Below are positions 1 through 5,134 of a stretch of 5,134 nucleotides of DNA, one piece after another. Every line of letters begins with the position of its first letter. The first letter of the stretch is position 1. The DNA comes from Sphingopyxis sp. UBA6723. GTDB taxonomy: Bacteria; Pseudomonadota; Alphaproteobacteria; Sphingomonadales; Sphingomonadaceae. The stretch lies in assembly GCF_002454115.1 (NCBI RefSeq), contig NZ_DKIH01000007.1, positions 208 through 5,341 of the forward strand, read 5' to 3'. The position numbers were made by a program, and so were the translations under genes. The notes below the pieces were generated by a model. The model saw only the letters and a list, made by a program, of their open reading frames with translations, made no database searches and was not told the DNA's origin.

Positions 1-264
1 GCCAAGGTGGAATTCCCTCGCAAACCCGCTCATTTTAAGGAGCCTGGCCTACACAAATTTGGAACGGTCCCTTGCATCAACCTGTAGCGAACCACAGACA
101 AACGAAGAGCCGCTCCCACGTAATGGAAACGTGTTAGACATGTAGGTCAGGCTTGGCTTTTTATCCTGAGTTACTGACACCCTAAAGCTGCCAGACCCAG
201 GGCCGCCGCCCACATGTCCCTTCATCGACAATCACAATTTCAAAGAGCCACCGACAAGAAATGG

Positions 265-311
265 CGGACAGTTGTCGTTCCCCGCTATTGCTATCGGGGG
301 ACATCTGTCCG
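265..311. repeat. Long imperfect hairpin in the non-coding leader
   Basis: The arms CGGACAG (265-271) and CTGTCCG (305-311) are perfect reverse complements. Inside them, TGTC (273-276) pairs with GACA (300-303), and CCCCG (280-284) pairs with CGGGG (295-299). This leaves one T-T mismatch (272/304), a three-base bulge (277-279) and a ten-base loop (285-294). The total is 16 base pairs within 47 bases. No run of T follows on the plus strand, so it is not a typical intrinsic terminator. It could be a leader RNA structure, an operator or a remnant of a small repeat element; nothing in the sequence decides between these. Confidence 0.55.
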
Positions 312-534
312 TATCTGTTGGCGACCGGCTGGAGCGTGGCGTTTGCCGCCGCGCCCCGTCCGGTGAACAGGCCTCTAAGCCGGTCATCGATTCGCGTCAA
401 CAACCTTTTTGCAATTTTGTTTCACTGGGCCGAAAAATCCGCGGAAATGCTGGAGTATTGCGGCGACTTCGGTTGCCAGCGCCGCGCCGGGGCATGGGAT
501 CGTTCCGTTGCTATTTGGCGAATTGCGGCATCGA

Positions 535-549
535 GTCGAGCTGCTCGAC
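535..549. promoter_or_regulatory. Palindromic dyad upstream of the glycosyltransferase, possible operator
   Basis: GTCGAGC (535-541) and GCTCGAC (543-549) are perfect reverse complements around a single central T. The dyad lies about 80 bases before the glycosyltransferase start. It is followed directly by a small GGCG-AAAAG-CGCC stem-loop (550-562). A short, tight, centred dyad upstream of a gene is the usual form of a repressor or activator site, but no known consensus is recognised, and a chance palindrome in GC-rich DNA is possible. Confidence 0.3.
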
Positions 550-616
550 GGCGAAAAGCGCCGCAAAATCGAGGCGTTGGCATGTTCGACTCACCAAAGA
601 TTAGCGGATCCATGCT

Positions 617-620
617 AGGA
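617..620 (+). promoter_or_regulatory. Ribosome binding site of the glycosyltransferase
   Basis: AGGA lies eight bases before the ATG at 629. This supports that start codon for the glycosyltransferase. Confidence 0.55.
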
Positions 621-628
621 CGCCCGCA

Positions 629-1645
629 ATGACCCGCTATCGTGACCAGCCCTTGCCCCAGATTTCCGTAATCGTTCCCGCCTATGGGGTCGCGCACCTG
701 TTGGGCGAGGCGCTCGATTCGTTGCTCGCCCAGGATTTCAGCGATTGGGAAGCGATCGTGATTGACGATGGCGCGCCTGATGATGTCGCGGGCGCGGTGC
801 ATCCGTATCTGGCCGATGGGCGCATCCGGTTTCTGACGACGCCGAATCGCGGCGTGTCGGCCGCCCGCAATCATGCGATCGCGGAAAGCCGCGCACCGCT
901 GATCGCGCTGCTCGACGGTGACGATCTGTATCGGCCCGAATATCTGACGGCGATGGTCGCAGCGATGAACGCGGATCCGGGAGCGACGATCGCCGCGTGC
1001 AATGCGCGCGTGTTTGGCGCGGTGGCGAAAGAAGAGCTGGTGGTCGGCGACGATCAGAACCGCAGCGCGACCGCCAGCCTGGCCGATGTGCTAGACCGGC
1101 GCTTCATGATCTATATCGGCGCCACCTTTCGCCGCGCGGCGTTCGAGCGCATCGGTGGCTTTGACACACTTATGACGAATTCGGAGGATTTCGACCTGTG
1201 GGTTCGACTGCTGATGGACGGCGGGCATGTCCGCTATGTCGATTCGGTGCTGGCTGACTATCGCGTCCGTCCGCGGTCGGCTTCGGTCAGCCTGCTGCGG
1301 AATATCCGCGGCAATATCCGCGTCTATGACAAGGTCATCGCCGCAATGCCGGGCAGCCACGACGCAGCGGTTGCCGAAGCGGTGCGGCGCGGCCAGCTGG
1401 AACGACTCGATGTCGAAGAAGCCTTTGCAGCGGTCATTGCCGGCGATGTCCGGATCGGACTGGCGACATTACGCGCCCGGCGCCAATATCTGAACAACCC
1501 ATTGTGGTCCGCGGCCTTCCTTCTATGGAATGTCTGTCCGTGGCTGGCGCCACCGATGTTGGCTTGGCGCCAACATCGCCACCAGGGATCGAGCCGTCGC
1601 CGCCCGGCACGCGGCGCCGCACAGGGACAGGTACAGCGCGTTTGA
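629..1645 (+). CDS. Family 2 glycosyltransferase (GT-A fold)
   Basis: This enzyme should transfer a sugar from a nucleotide-sugar donor to a growing lipid-linked glycan at the cytoplasmic face of the inner membrane. The 338-residue product opens with the typical GT2 strand ISVIVPAYG (12-20). It then has the donor-binding IDDG (45-48), the NRGVSAARN segment (73-81), and the metal-binding DxD as LLDGDD (94-99, D96 and D98). SEDFDLWVRL (185-194) supplies the acidic residue expected of the catalytic base (E186/D187). The N-terminal ~210 residues are the catalytic domain. The C-terminal part is helical, with a hydrophobic stretch at about 291-311 and a basic tail (313-329) that may touch the membrane. 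The ATG has AGGA eight bases upstream. Its stop overlaps the TTG start of the flippase, so the two are almost surely co-transcribed. The exact sugar and linkage cannot be read from sequence. Confidence 0.93.
   Translation: MTRYRDQPLPQISVIVPAYGVAHLLGEALDSLLAQDFSDWEAIVIDDGAPDDVAGAVHPYLADGRIRFLTTPNRGVSAARNHAIAESRAPLIALLDGDDLYRPEYLTAMVAAMNADPGATIAACNARVFGAVAKEELVVGDDQNRSATASLADVLDRRFMIYIGATFRRAAFERIGGFDTLMTNSEDFDLWVRLLMDGGHVRYVDSVLADYRVRPRSASVSLLRNIRGNIRVYDKVIAAMPGSHDAAVAEAVRRGQLERLDVEEAFAAVIAGDVRIGLATLRARRQYLNNPLWSAAFLLWNVCPWLAPPMLAWRQHRHQGSSRRRPARGAAQGQVQRV
1554..1578. repeat. Perfect 10-bp inverted repeat near the 3' end of the glycosyltransferase
   Basis: CGATGTTGGC (1554-1563) and GCCAACATCG (1569-1578) are perfect reverse complements with a five-base TTGGC loop. 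The palindrome TGGCGCCA also occurs twice, at 1545-1552 and 1565-1572, exactly 20 bases apart. A second GC-only stem, CGCCGC/GCGGCG (1598-1603 and 1611-1616), follows. The structures lie inside the glycosyltransferase coding region, within about 90 bases of the flippase start. No T-run follows, so an intrinsic terminator is unlikely. A role in setting flippase translation or mRNA stability is possible but unproven. Confidence 0.5.
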
Positions 1646-3159
1646 GCGATTTTGACGGTCAGGATGGCAAGGTCGATACGGCGAAATTCGGCGATCGCGT
1701 CCGCTCGGCGGTGATCTGGCGGTCGGGGAGCCAGATATTGGCGCAGATCATCACCTGGTCTTCGACGCTGATGGTGATTCGGCTGCTCGATCCGGCCGAT
1801 TACGGGCTGTTTGCAATGACGCAGGTGGTGCTGGCGTTTCTCGCTTTCCTCAATGGCTGGGGCTTCGCCAGCGCGCTGGTCCAGTCCGATACGGTCGATC
1901 CGTTCCGGCTCCGCCAGGCGTTCGGCCTGCTGCTCTTGCTCAACGCGATGCTTGCAGCGATCCAGTTTTTTGGCGCCCCCATCGCCGCGGCCTATTATGG
2001 CCAGCCGATCGTGGCCGATCTGCTGAGGGTCCAAGCGCTGATATTCCTCGCCACCCCGTTTATCGCGCTGCCCGAAGTGATCATGAGCCGCGCGCTCGAT
2101 TTTCGGCGGCAGGCGGTGGTCAATCTGTTCGCCGCACTGGCGGGGGCGGGCACCGCGCTGGCGTGCGCGCTGGCGGGTTATGGCGTGTGGACTTTGGTCT
2201 ATGCGCCGATCGCTTTGTTCTGGACGCGCGCGATCGGGCTGACGATCGTCGCGCGGCTGCTGGTGTGGCCCAGTTTCAATTTCAGGGGCTGCGGCCAGAT
2301 CATCGGTTTCGGGTCGGCCATCTTGTTCAGCCAGCTGTTCTGGCTTGTGCAAAGTCAGTCCGACATCCTGATCGCGGGCAGCCGGTTCGACCCGCACGCG
2401 CTGGGCCTTTACGCCGAAGCGCTGTTCCTCGCGCAGATCTTCATGGCCAAGTTCGTGCCGCCGCTGAACGAGGTCGCGTTTCCCGCCTATGCGCGGATCA
2501 AGCACGACCCCGACGCGGTGCGCTGGAGTTTCCTGAAAACCGTGCGGCTGCTGACGCTGGTCGCCGCGCCCTTTTATTGCGGGCTGGCGGTGACCGCCGC
2601 GCCGATGGTCGAAACGGTGTTCGGGGCGAAATGGCTTGGCATGGTGCCGTATATCCAGATCATCGCGCTCGCGCTGATGCTGATGACGGTGCAGATCCTG
2701 TTCGCGCCGCTGGCCAATGCGCTCGGCAAACCGTCGCTGGCGATGGGCAACGCGCTGAGCGGCGCGATCATCTTTCCCACGGCTTTTCTGATCGGCGCGC
2801 AATGGGGATTGATCGGCATGGCGTGGGCATGGCTGGTCGCCGCGCCGCTCTTGCTTCTCATCACCGCATACCGGTCGGCGCCGCTGATCGGGGTGTCGGT
2901 TTGGGAGGTTGCGCGCGCGATGTTGCCGGGCCTCACTCCGGCGTTGGCGATGGCAATCGGGGTCGGCGTCGCGGCGCAGATGATGGCGCCGCTCGGAATC
3001 GCCGCGCCGCTTCGGCTGGTCGCCCTCGTCGCTTTGGGGATAGGACTATACGGCAGCCTGCTCTGGCTGCTCGAACGCGACGCGATCGCCGAGGTCATGC
3101 GCCTGGTCGTCCGCCGCCAGCCTCCGGCCGTCGATGCGGCGGCTCAGGACGCGATATAG
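1642..3159 (+). CDS. Wzx-like polysaccharide flippase (MOP superfamily)
   Basis: This is a multi-pass inner-membrane transporter of the Wzx/WzxC type (polysaccharide biosynthesis family in the MOP superfamily), expected to flip a lipid-linked oligosaccharide to the periplasmic side. Read from the TTG at 1642 it has 505 residues, close to the usual family size. Family-like stretches include DPADYGLFAMTQ (50-61) followed by GWGFASALVQ (72-81) in the first helix pair. Others are LPEVIMSRALDFRRQAVVN (143-161) in the first half and SDILIAGSRFDPHALGLYAEA (240-260) opening the second. Hydrophobic segments run almost throughout, at about 32-48, 59-76, 94-117, 160-179, 183-208, 219-236, 303-322, 336-357, 369-385, 387-409, 428-447 and 457-476. 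The TTG start is chosen because it overlaps the upstream stop as TTGA. An in-frame ATG at 1504 would add 46 Pro/Gly/Arg-rich residues read through the glycosyltransferase. The 3' end overlaps the opposing CBS gene. Confidence 0.9.
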   Translation: MSDFDGQDGKVDTAKFGDRVRSAVIWRSGSQILAQIITWSSTLMVIRLLDPADYGLFAMTQVVLAFLAFLNGWGFASALVQSDTVDPFRLRQAFGLLLLLNAMLAAIQFFGAPIAAAYYGQPIVADLLRVQALIFLATPFIALPEVIMSRALDFRRQAVVNLFAALAGAGTALACALAGYGVWTLVYAPIALFWTRAIGLTIVARLLVWPSFNFRGCGQIIGFGSAILFSQLFWLVQSQSDILIAGSRFDPHALGLYAEALFLAQIFMAKFVPPLNEVAFPAYARIKHDPDAVRWSFLKTVRLLTLVAAPFYCGLAVTAAPMVETVFGAKWLGMVPYIQIIALALMLMTVQILFAPLANALGKPSLAMGNALSGAIIFPTAFLIGAQWGLIGMAWAWLVAAPLLLLITAYRSAPLIGVSVWEVARAMLPGLTPALAMAIGVGVAAQMMAPLGIAAPLRLVALVALGIGLYGSLLWLLERDAIAEVMRLVVRRQPPAVDAAAQDAI

Positions 3160-3569
3160 TCGCGCATCGCCGCGGCCTCGGCCTCGATGCGGTCGATGCG
3201 ATATTTGACCAGATCGCCGATCGAAACGAATCCCACCAGCCGTCCGCCTTCGACCACCGGCAAATGGCGAATGCGACGCTGCGTCATCTGCGACAGCGCG
3301 CCCATGACCGCGGTCGACGGTTCGCAGGTGACCGGCGATTTGGTCATCACCTCGTCGAGTTTGCGGTCCAGCGCCTCGGGACCATAGGAGGACATCAGGC
3401 GGACCAGATCGCGTTCGGAAAAGATGCCGACGATCGCGTCGCCCTCCATCACCGGCACCGCACCGATCCGGTGCTGGGCGAGCAGGTCGAGCACCGCGCG
3501 CACCGTGTCTTCCTTGCGCGCCGAAATTACCGGGCCTGTGCGCCCGTGAAGGATCGCTCCGATCGTCAT
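3144..3569 (-). CDS. Tandem CBS-domain protein
   Basis: This 141-residue protein consists almost only of two CBS domains (a Bateman module), at about 8-62 and 73-130. Such modules bind adenine nucleotides or related ligands and act as energy or redox sensors. Both copies show the typical ending: GIFSERDLVR (48-57) and GFVSIGDLVK (113-122), with the Ser/Asp ribose-contact positions S51/D54 and S116/D119 retained. The first domain has the IGAVPV strand and the second the IRHLPVV strand usual in the family. There is no transporter, IMPDH or kinase domain, so it may act alone or on a partner encoded elsewhere. The ATG at 3569 has GGGGAG nine bases upstream. It is convergent with the flippase (16-base overlap) and divergent from the next gene. 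The regulatory target is unknown. Confidence 0.93.
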   Translation of the reverse strand: MTIGAILHGRTGPVISARKEDTVRAVLDLLAQHRIGAVPVMEGDAIVGIFSERDLVRLMSSYGPEALDRKLDEVMTKSPVTCEPSTAVMGALSQMTQRRIRHLPVVEGGRLVGFVSIGDLVKYRIDRIEAEAAAMRDYIAS

Positions 3570-3694
3570 GCCTTGCCGCTCCCCATGTCGATTCTCTGGA
3601 TATCAAGCCTATCATGATTCGCGGCAAAGCCGAAACATCTGGCCGCATTCCATTCGCGCTTGGCCTTGGTCCCCGCTTGGTTCATGGAGGCGCG
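3570..3694. promoter_or_regulatory. Divergent intergenic region between the CBS gene and the membrane-protein gene
   Basis: These 125 bases separate two divergent starts and must hold the CBS promoter and probably that of the membrane-protein/thioesterase pair. Visible elements are the palindromes GATATC (3599-3604) and ATCATGAT (3611-3618), and a small CGGC-AAA-GCCG stem-loop (3622-3632). No convincing -35/-10 pair was found, and the structures are too short to name a regulator. Confidence 0.4.
3686..3690 (+). promoter_or_regulatory. Ribosome binding site deciding the membrane-protein start
   Basis: GGAGG lies four bases before the ATG at 3695. This favours that start over an in-frame ATG at 3614, which has no comparable site. 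Confidence 0.6.
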
Positions 3695-4003
3695 ATGGTC
3701 AAACCCTCCCCGCTCGACAAGGACGCCACCGCGAAAATCGCCTGGGCGCGCTATCGCCGCTTGATGCGCGGCATGGTGCTGGTGTCGCTGATTGCGGTCG
3801 TTGGCGCGCTCGGCTGGCTGCGTTTCAGCATGGGCGAGGCGCTGAGCATCCATATGATCATCGCCACCGCCGCCGGAGTCGGCCTGTCGGTGATGCTCGG
3901 CGCGGCGCTGATGGGGCTCGTCTTTCTGTCGAGCGGCAGCGGGCATGACGAAGCCATCGAAGACCCGTTCGAGAATGATCCGGATATGAACCATGACCGA
4001 TAG
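3695..4003 (+). CDS. Small two-helix membrane protein, function unknown
   Basis: I do not recognise this 102-residue protein. It has a short polar N-terminus, a basic patch RYRRLMR (19-25), and a first hydrophobic helix at about 26-42. After a polar turn comes a second helix at about 54-78, rich in Gly and Ala. The C-terminal tail is strongly acidic (about 84-102, with EAIEDPFENDPD). By the positive-inside rule both ends would be cytoplasmic and the protein would form a hairpin in the inner membrane. The start at 3695 is preferred because of GGAGG just upstream. A longer form from 3614 would add 27 residues with no sign of selection. Its last 11 bases overlap the thioesterase gene, so the two are very likely translated from one mRNA. 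The N-terminal basic patch and acidic tail suggest contacts with a soluble partner, but no function should be assigned. Confidence 0.8.
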   Translation: MVKPSPLDKDATAKIAWARYRRLMRGMVLVSLIAVVGALGWLRFSMGEALSIHMIIATAAGVGLSVMLGAALMGLVFLSSGSGHDEAIEDPFENDPDMNHDR

Positions 4004-4385
4004 CAATCCGTCCGACGCCCGCCGCGACCCGATCCTGCGCGTTGTCCCCGCTCCTGCCGATATCAATAGCAACGGCCACATCTTTGGCGGCTGGGTGCTC
4101 AGCCAGATGGACATCGCCGGCGGCATCGTCGCCGCGCGCATCGCGCAAGGCCCGACCGCAACCGTCGCCATCGAGGCGATGGAGTTCATTGCACCGATCC
4201 TCTTGCGCGACATCATCTCGGTCTATGCCCATCTCGAACGGCGCGGGCGCACGTCGATGGGCATCCGCATCGAGGTGATCGCGACTCGCGGGCGCGGACA
4301 GGAAGAGGTCAAGGTCACCGGCGGGCTGTTCACCTTTGTCGCGCTCGATGAAAATCACCGGCCGCGGGCGTTGCCGCCAGTCTGA
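3993..4385 (+). CDS. yciA: YciA-like acyl-CoA thioesterase (hotdog fold)
   Basis: This 130-residue single hotdog-domain protein should hydrolyse acyl-CoA esters to free acid and CoA in the cytoplasm. It follows the YciA pattern closely: PADINSNGHIFGGW (21-34), LSQMDIAGG (36-44), VAIEAMEFIAPI (58-69), GRTSMGIRIEV (85-95), and a C-terminal FTFVALDENHRPRALP. The Asp of QMD (D40) matches the catalytic Asp of YciA proteins (Asp44 in the Haemophilus enzyme, recalled from the family). The family's common NGDIFGG reads NGHIFGG here. The length is typical or slightly short, with no long C-terminal tail. It starts inside the 3' end of the membrane-protein gene (11-base overlap, +1 frame) and its own ribosome binding site is weak, which points to translational coupling. 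Its role is likely CoA recycling or removal of acyl-CoA excess; substrate range is not predictable. Confidence 0.92.
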   Translation: MTDSNPSDARRDPILRVVPAPADINSNGHIFGGWVLSQMDIAGGIVAARIAQGPTATVAIEAMEFIAPILLRDIISVYAHLERRGRTSMGIRIEVIATRGRGQEEVKVTGGLFTFVALDENHRPRALPPV

Positions 4386-4404
4386 CCCCGGCGCGGGCGA
4401 CGAA

Positions 4405-5134
4405 TCAATCGCCTTTCAGTTTCTGACGAAAGCTTTGCGTCAGGCTGTCATTGGCAGGCACGCGCACCCGCCAGACCCAGCTGCTGCCGCGCCTTTCCCA
4501 CCCCTCGGGCGGCGGGTCGATCGCGAAGGGGATCAGCATCTCGACCTCGGCGTCGAACGGCCGCGCGTTGGTGAGTGCCACTTCCCACGTCTGATATTCG
4601 CCTTTGTTATCGCGGTCCCTGACCACCGCGCGAAACTGTACGGCCGGACTTTGCCCTATGTCATAATCGACCCGCTCATCCTTGGCCTTGTCGCCGATTG
4701 CCGCCTCGCCGACGAGCAGGCGCTGACCGCCAACGCTCTCGAACACCGCCGCGGTCCCAGCGGGCAGCGCGAGCCCCAGCCCATCGGCTTCGCGGTTCTG
4801 AACGCGCAGCCGCATCATCAGCGGTTGCGGCTGGCTGTTCTGGTAAAGCGTTGCGGCATAGAGCTGCTCGACCGCCACTTTGTCTTTGGCCAGCAACGCG
4901 ACCTGCTTCTGTCCCTTCGCCGTCACATCGACGCGGAACGGGACGCGGTAGAATTTGAGATCGCCCAGATCCTCGGCTGGCGGTGGCGGGGGTGGCGGCG
5001 GGGCGGGAGCGGCCACCGAGGCGTACATCAGCATCTCGCGCCGATTGATGCGACTGCCGGTAACGACCACATCCTCCGCCGCATATTCATCAAGGCTTTC
5101 GATCTCGACGATCGGCGGCAATTCCCACAGCGGG
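4405..5134 (-). CDS. DUF4139-family envelope protein, C-terminal part (5' end outside window)
   Basis: The frame is open from the right edge to a TGA at 4405-4407, giving 242 visible residues; the start lies beyond the window. A TTG at 5121 is read here as an internal Leu, because coding continues upstream without a stop (PLWE before it). In order, it shows an acidic stretch, the string EDVVVTGSRI (about 20-29), a linker with eight consecutive prolines, and then a beta-rich region. That region carries GDLKFYRVPFRVDVTAKGQK and QVALL, and ends near EVEMLIPFAIDPPPEGW and RVRVPANDSL. This matches the C-terminal half of DUF4139 (mucoidy-inhibitor MuiA-like) proteins as I know them; these are usually exported. 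A signal peptide cannot be checked. It converges on the thioesterase with only 19 bases between stops and no visible terminator. Function is not established. Confidence 0.8.
   Translation of the reverse strand, partial: PLWELPPIVEIESLDEYAAEDVVVTGSRINRREMLMYASVAAPAPPPPPPPPAEDLGDLKFYRVPFRVDVTAKGQKQVALLAKDKVAVEQLYAATLYQNSQPQPLMMRLRVQNREADGLGLALPAGTAAVFESVGGQRLLVGEAAIGDKAKDERVDYDIGQSPAVQFRAVVRDRDNKGEYQTWEVALTNARPFDAEVEMLIPFAIDPPPEGWERRGSSWVWRVRVPANDSLTQSFRQKLKGD
4978..5001 (-). repeat. Poly-proline codon tract in the DUF4139 gene
   Basis: Eight consecutive proline codons use CCG, CCA and CCC in mixed order, so this is a protein-level repeat rather than simple triplet slippage. It forms part of an Ala/Pro linker between the VVTGSR segment and the beta-rich C-terminal domain. 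Such a run normally needs elongation factor P for efficient translation. Confidence 0.85.

Larger units (their letters stand above)
1..628. other. Gene-free region upstream of the glycosyltransferase
   Basis: No coding region is supported here on either strand. Candidate frames overlap one another in conflicting directions, are rich in Arg, Ser, Cys and Trp, and match no family I recognise. Bases 1-240 are about 52% GC by hand count, clearly below the genes to the right, and have no third-position GC bias. Two plus-strand frames are open from the left edge, ending at a TAG at 85-87 and a TAG at 143-145. Either could be the tail of a gene lying outside the window, but neither shows normal codon use. 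The rest contains inverted repeats (265-311, 535-549, 550-562) and an AT-rich patch at about 399-424. The region probably holds the promoter and leader of the glycosyltransferase-flippase unit. I could not place a -35/-10 pair with confidence. Confidence 0.6.

Noticed and set aside
147..169. TCAGG/CCTGA inverted repeat around a TTTTT run as a terminator
   Set aside because: The stem has only five pairs and the T-run sits in the loop instead of after the stem, so it does not fit an intrinsic terminator.
261..632. Plus-strand open frame of 123 codons whose stop overlaps the glycosyltransferase ATG as ATGA
   Set aside because: The overlap looks like an operon junction, but the product is Arg/Ser/Cys/Trp-rich without family features. 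It overlaps another open frame of similar length and contains the inverted repeats. Chance is the better explanation.
1324..2802. Very long minus-strand open frame (492 codons) across the glycosyltransferase and flippase
   Set aside because: Its product is rich in His, Arg, Gln and Asp with no domain pattern, as expected of an antisense frame in GC-rich DNA. The plus-strand frames encode recognisable families.
2163..3617. Plus-strand open frame of 484 codons overlapping the flippase
   Set aside because: It is the frame-shifted shadow of the flippase: Arg/Gly/Asp-rich, no hydrophobic pattern, and it runs through the opposing CBS gene.
3614..3694. N-terminal extension of the small membrane protein from an ATG at 3614
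   Set aside because: The ATG at 3695 has a clear GGAGG at the right distance, whereas the upstream ATG lacks a site and the extra 27 residues look like translated non-coding DNA.
3566..4216. Minus-strand open frame of 216 codons opposite the membrane protein and thioesterase
   Set aside because: It is antisense to two well-supported genes, has His/Arg/Ala-rich composition, and overlaps the CBS start region.
5119..5121. TTG as start of a complete 238-residue DUF4139 protein
   Set aside because: The frame stays open to the window edge with sensible residues, the product would lack a signal sequence, and the family is usually about twice this length, so the gene is truncated by the window.

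Overview
The window looks like chromosomal DNA of a high-GC alphaproteobacterium, most likely a sphingomonad (Sphingomonas/Sphingopyxis type). The coding part is strongly GC-biased at third codon positions, one gene starts with TTG in a stop/start overlap, and the last gene is a DUF4139-type envelope protein carrying the VVTGSR string common in sphingomonad outer-membrane proteins. The genus is an inference from protein style, not from a marker gene.

Layout. Bases 1-628 hold no gene I can support. The first ~250 bases are visibly poorer in GC (about 52% by hand count) than the coding part, and the rest contains several inverted repeats, including a long imperfect hairpin at 265-311 and a near-perfect dyad at 535-549. 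Bases 629-3159 (+) are a two-gene unit: a family 2 glycosyltransferase followed, with a 4-base TTGA overlap, by a Wzx-like polysaccharide flippase of the MOP superfamily. Bases 3144-3569 (-) encode a small tandem-CBS protein whose 3' end overlaps the flippase by 16 bases. A 125-base divergent gap leads to a second plus-strand pair: a 102-residue two-helix membrane protein of unknown function and a YciA-like acyl-CoA thioesterase, overlapping by 11 bases. Bases 4405-5134 (-) are the C-terminal part of a DUF4139 protein that runs off the right edge.

How they fit together. The glycosyltransferase and flippase form a plausible polysaccharide assembly-and-export pair (sugar addition on the cytoplasmic side of the inner membrane, then lipid-linked glycan translocation), probably at one end of a capsule, exopolysaccharide or O-antigen locus. 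The CBS protein, small membrane protein, thioesterase and DUF4139 protein look like ordinary chromosomal neighbours with no evident link to it. I see no rRNA, tRNA, CRISPR array, insertion sequence or phage gene, and no convincing new biological system. The most unusual parts are the structured non-coding leader before the glycosyltransferase and the hairpin at the end of that gene.
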